This document shows, one piece after another, positions 55,955 through 56,358 of a DNA stretch of 56,358 nucleotides. Where the stretch lies: the NCBI GenBank assembly GCA_030655535.1, contig JAURVK010000041.1:1-56358 (forward strand), read 5' to 3'. The stretch comes from Methylobacter sp. (GTDB lineage Bacteria; Pseudomonadota; Gammaproteobacteria; Methylococcales; Methylomonadaceae). The notes beneath the pieces were generated by a model that saw nothing but the letters and a program-made list of their open reading frames with translations, did not search any database and was not told where the DNA came from. Both the position numbers and the translations under genes were made by a program. Position 1 is the first letter of the stretch; the number at the start of each line of letters is the position of its first letter.

Positions 55955-56358
55955 CAACAATTCACCTGGAAACCTTTGGTAAAGGCAAATCCATCGTGCT
56001 GGTGCATGGTTGGGCGATGCATACCGGCATTTGGCGGGAGTTTGCCCGGCAATTAGCACGCAATTATCAGGTTATTTGTGTCGACTTACCCGGACACGGG
56101 CAGAGCGAGGCAATTGATCCGTTTACCCTCGAGCGGATTAGCGCCGAGTTGGTTAAGGTCATTCCCGAATCAAGCTGTTGGCTCGGTTGGTCTTTTGGCG
56201 CTACGGTGGTGCTTGATATAGCCGCCCGTTATCCTGAACGGGTGTCTGCACTGGTTTTTCTGGCTGGTAATCCTTCATTTGTGGGAGCGACGCCCTCGTG
56301 GCGATTAGAAGCAATTTGCTACGTGGGCGTCGCTCCCACAACAACCTATAACGGTGAA
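55951..56358 (+). CDS. bioH: Pimeloyl-ACP methyl ester carboxylesterase (partial; in-frame repeat)
   Basis: GTG 55951 overlaps the bioF stop. The frame encodes VTTIHLETFGKGKSIVLVHG, then GWSFGA (nucleophile Ser in the GxSxG motif) as in BioH, which frees pimeloyl-ACP from its methyl ester. Near the right edge, after AGNPSF, 20 codons (56281-56340) come from a palindromic element. The expected BioH sequence then seems to resume (TYNGE). The gene is cut by the window end, so whether the frame continues is not seen. Confidence 0.9.
   Translation, partial: MTTIHLETFGKGKSIVLVHGWAMHTGIWREFARQLARNYQVICVDLPGHGQSEAIDPFTLERISAELVKVIPESSCWLGWSFGATVVLDIAARYPERVSALVFLAGNPSFVGATPSWRLEAICYVGVAPTTTYNGE
56281..56339. 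repeat. Palindromic element inside bioH (15-bp perfect arms)
   Basis: GTGGGAGCGACGCCC and GGGCGTCGCTCCCAC flank a 29-nt middle that pairs partially. It is REP-like and is translated as about 20 residues (VGATPSWRLEAICYVGVAPT). Confidence 0.85.

Overview
This 56.4-kb window looks like chromosome of a gammaproteobacterial methanotroph, most likely a Methylobacter-like member of Methylococcales. The evidence is a lanthanide-type methanol dehydrogenase (xoxF) with its xoxJ partner, a full bacterial glycogen gene set, gammaproteobacterial housekeeping operons, and dense short palindromic repeats. The genus is inferred. I see no transposase, integrase, prophage or CRISPR array.

Layout. 1-1,000: a hairpin repeat and a membrane-anchored NodB-type deacetylase. 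1.1-9.5 kb: glycogen metabolism in two divergent arms, glgA and glgB on the minus strand and glgC, a GH57 glycoside hydrolase and malQ on the plus strand, from a 92-bp central intergenic region. Together they make ADP-glucose, polymerise it, branch it and remodel the glucan. 9.7-12.6 kb: xoxF then xoxJ on the minus strand, separated by a hairpin terminator. 12.9-20.6 kb: lpxH, a secreted cyclophilin, cysS, a DUF2959 protein, a small lipoprotein, and two overlapping dynamin-like GTPase genes. 20.6-29.4 kb: tmRNA, tRNA-Pro(GGG), and the minus-strand translation operon thrS-infC-rpmI-rplT-pheS-pheT-ihfA-merR, headed by tRNA-Val(GAC). infC appears to start at AUC. 29.4-33.2 kb: one very large Fe-S/FAD oxidoreductase gene. 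33.3-39.0 kb: rsgA, an M48 protease, orn, a fused CrcB-like protein, serS and tsaC. 39.4-44.6 kb: topA, smg (DUF494), dprA and a LysM protein on the minus strand. 44.7-51.5 kb: def-fmt-rsmB-DUF4390-ntrY-like-ntrX-like on the plus strand. 51.7-52.5 kb: rplM-rpsI. 52.7-56.4 kb: comF diverging from bioB-bioF-bioH. bioH runs off the window edge.

The most unusual signal is not a gene. Palindromic repeat elements sit in-frame inside at least five conserved protein genes (the first GTPase, fmt, rsmB, comF and bioH). Two of them (first GTPase and comF) carry the same roughly 70-bp three-hairpin element in the same orientation and reading frame. They encode related peptides and show compensatory base-pair changes in two stems. 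This recalls the Rickettsia palindromic elements. Intergenic spaces carry further families: G(G)CGAAA/GGCGAAG heptads, TTCAAGG heptads, GTTCCCACGC hairpins, GGCGACTTTAGTCGCC hairpins and a MITE-like element with self-palindromic ends.

Other points worth checking are a CrcB/Fluc-like protein fused to a degenerate second copy that lacks the first helix (so it is predicted to be antiparallel), an NtrX-like regulator without the sigma-54 contact loop, and a structured infC-rpmI spacer. Coordinates and alignments were made by eye. Family names come from motif recognition, not database searches.
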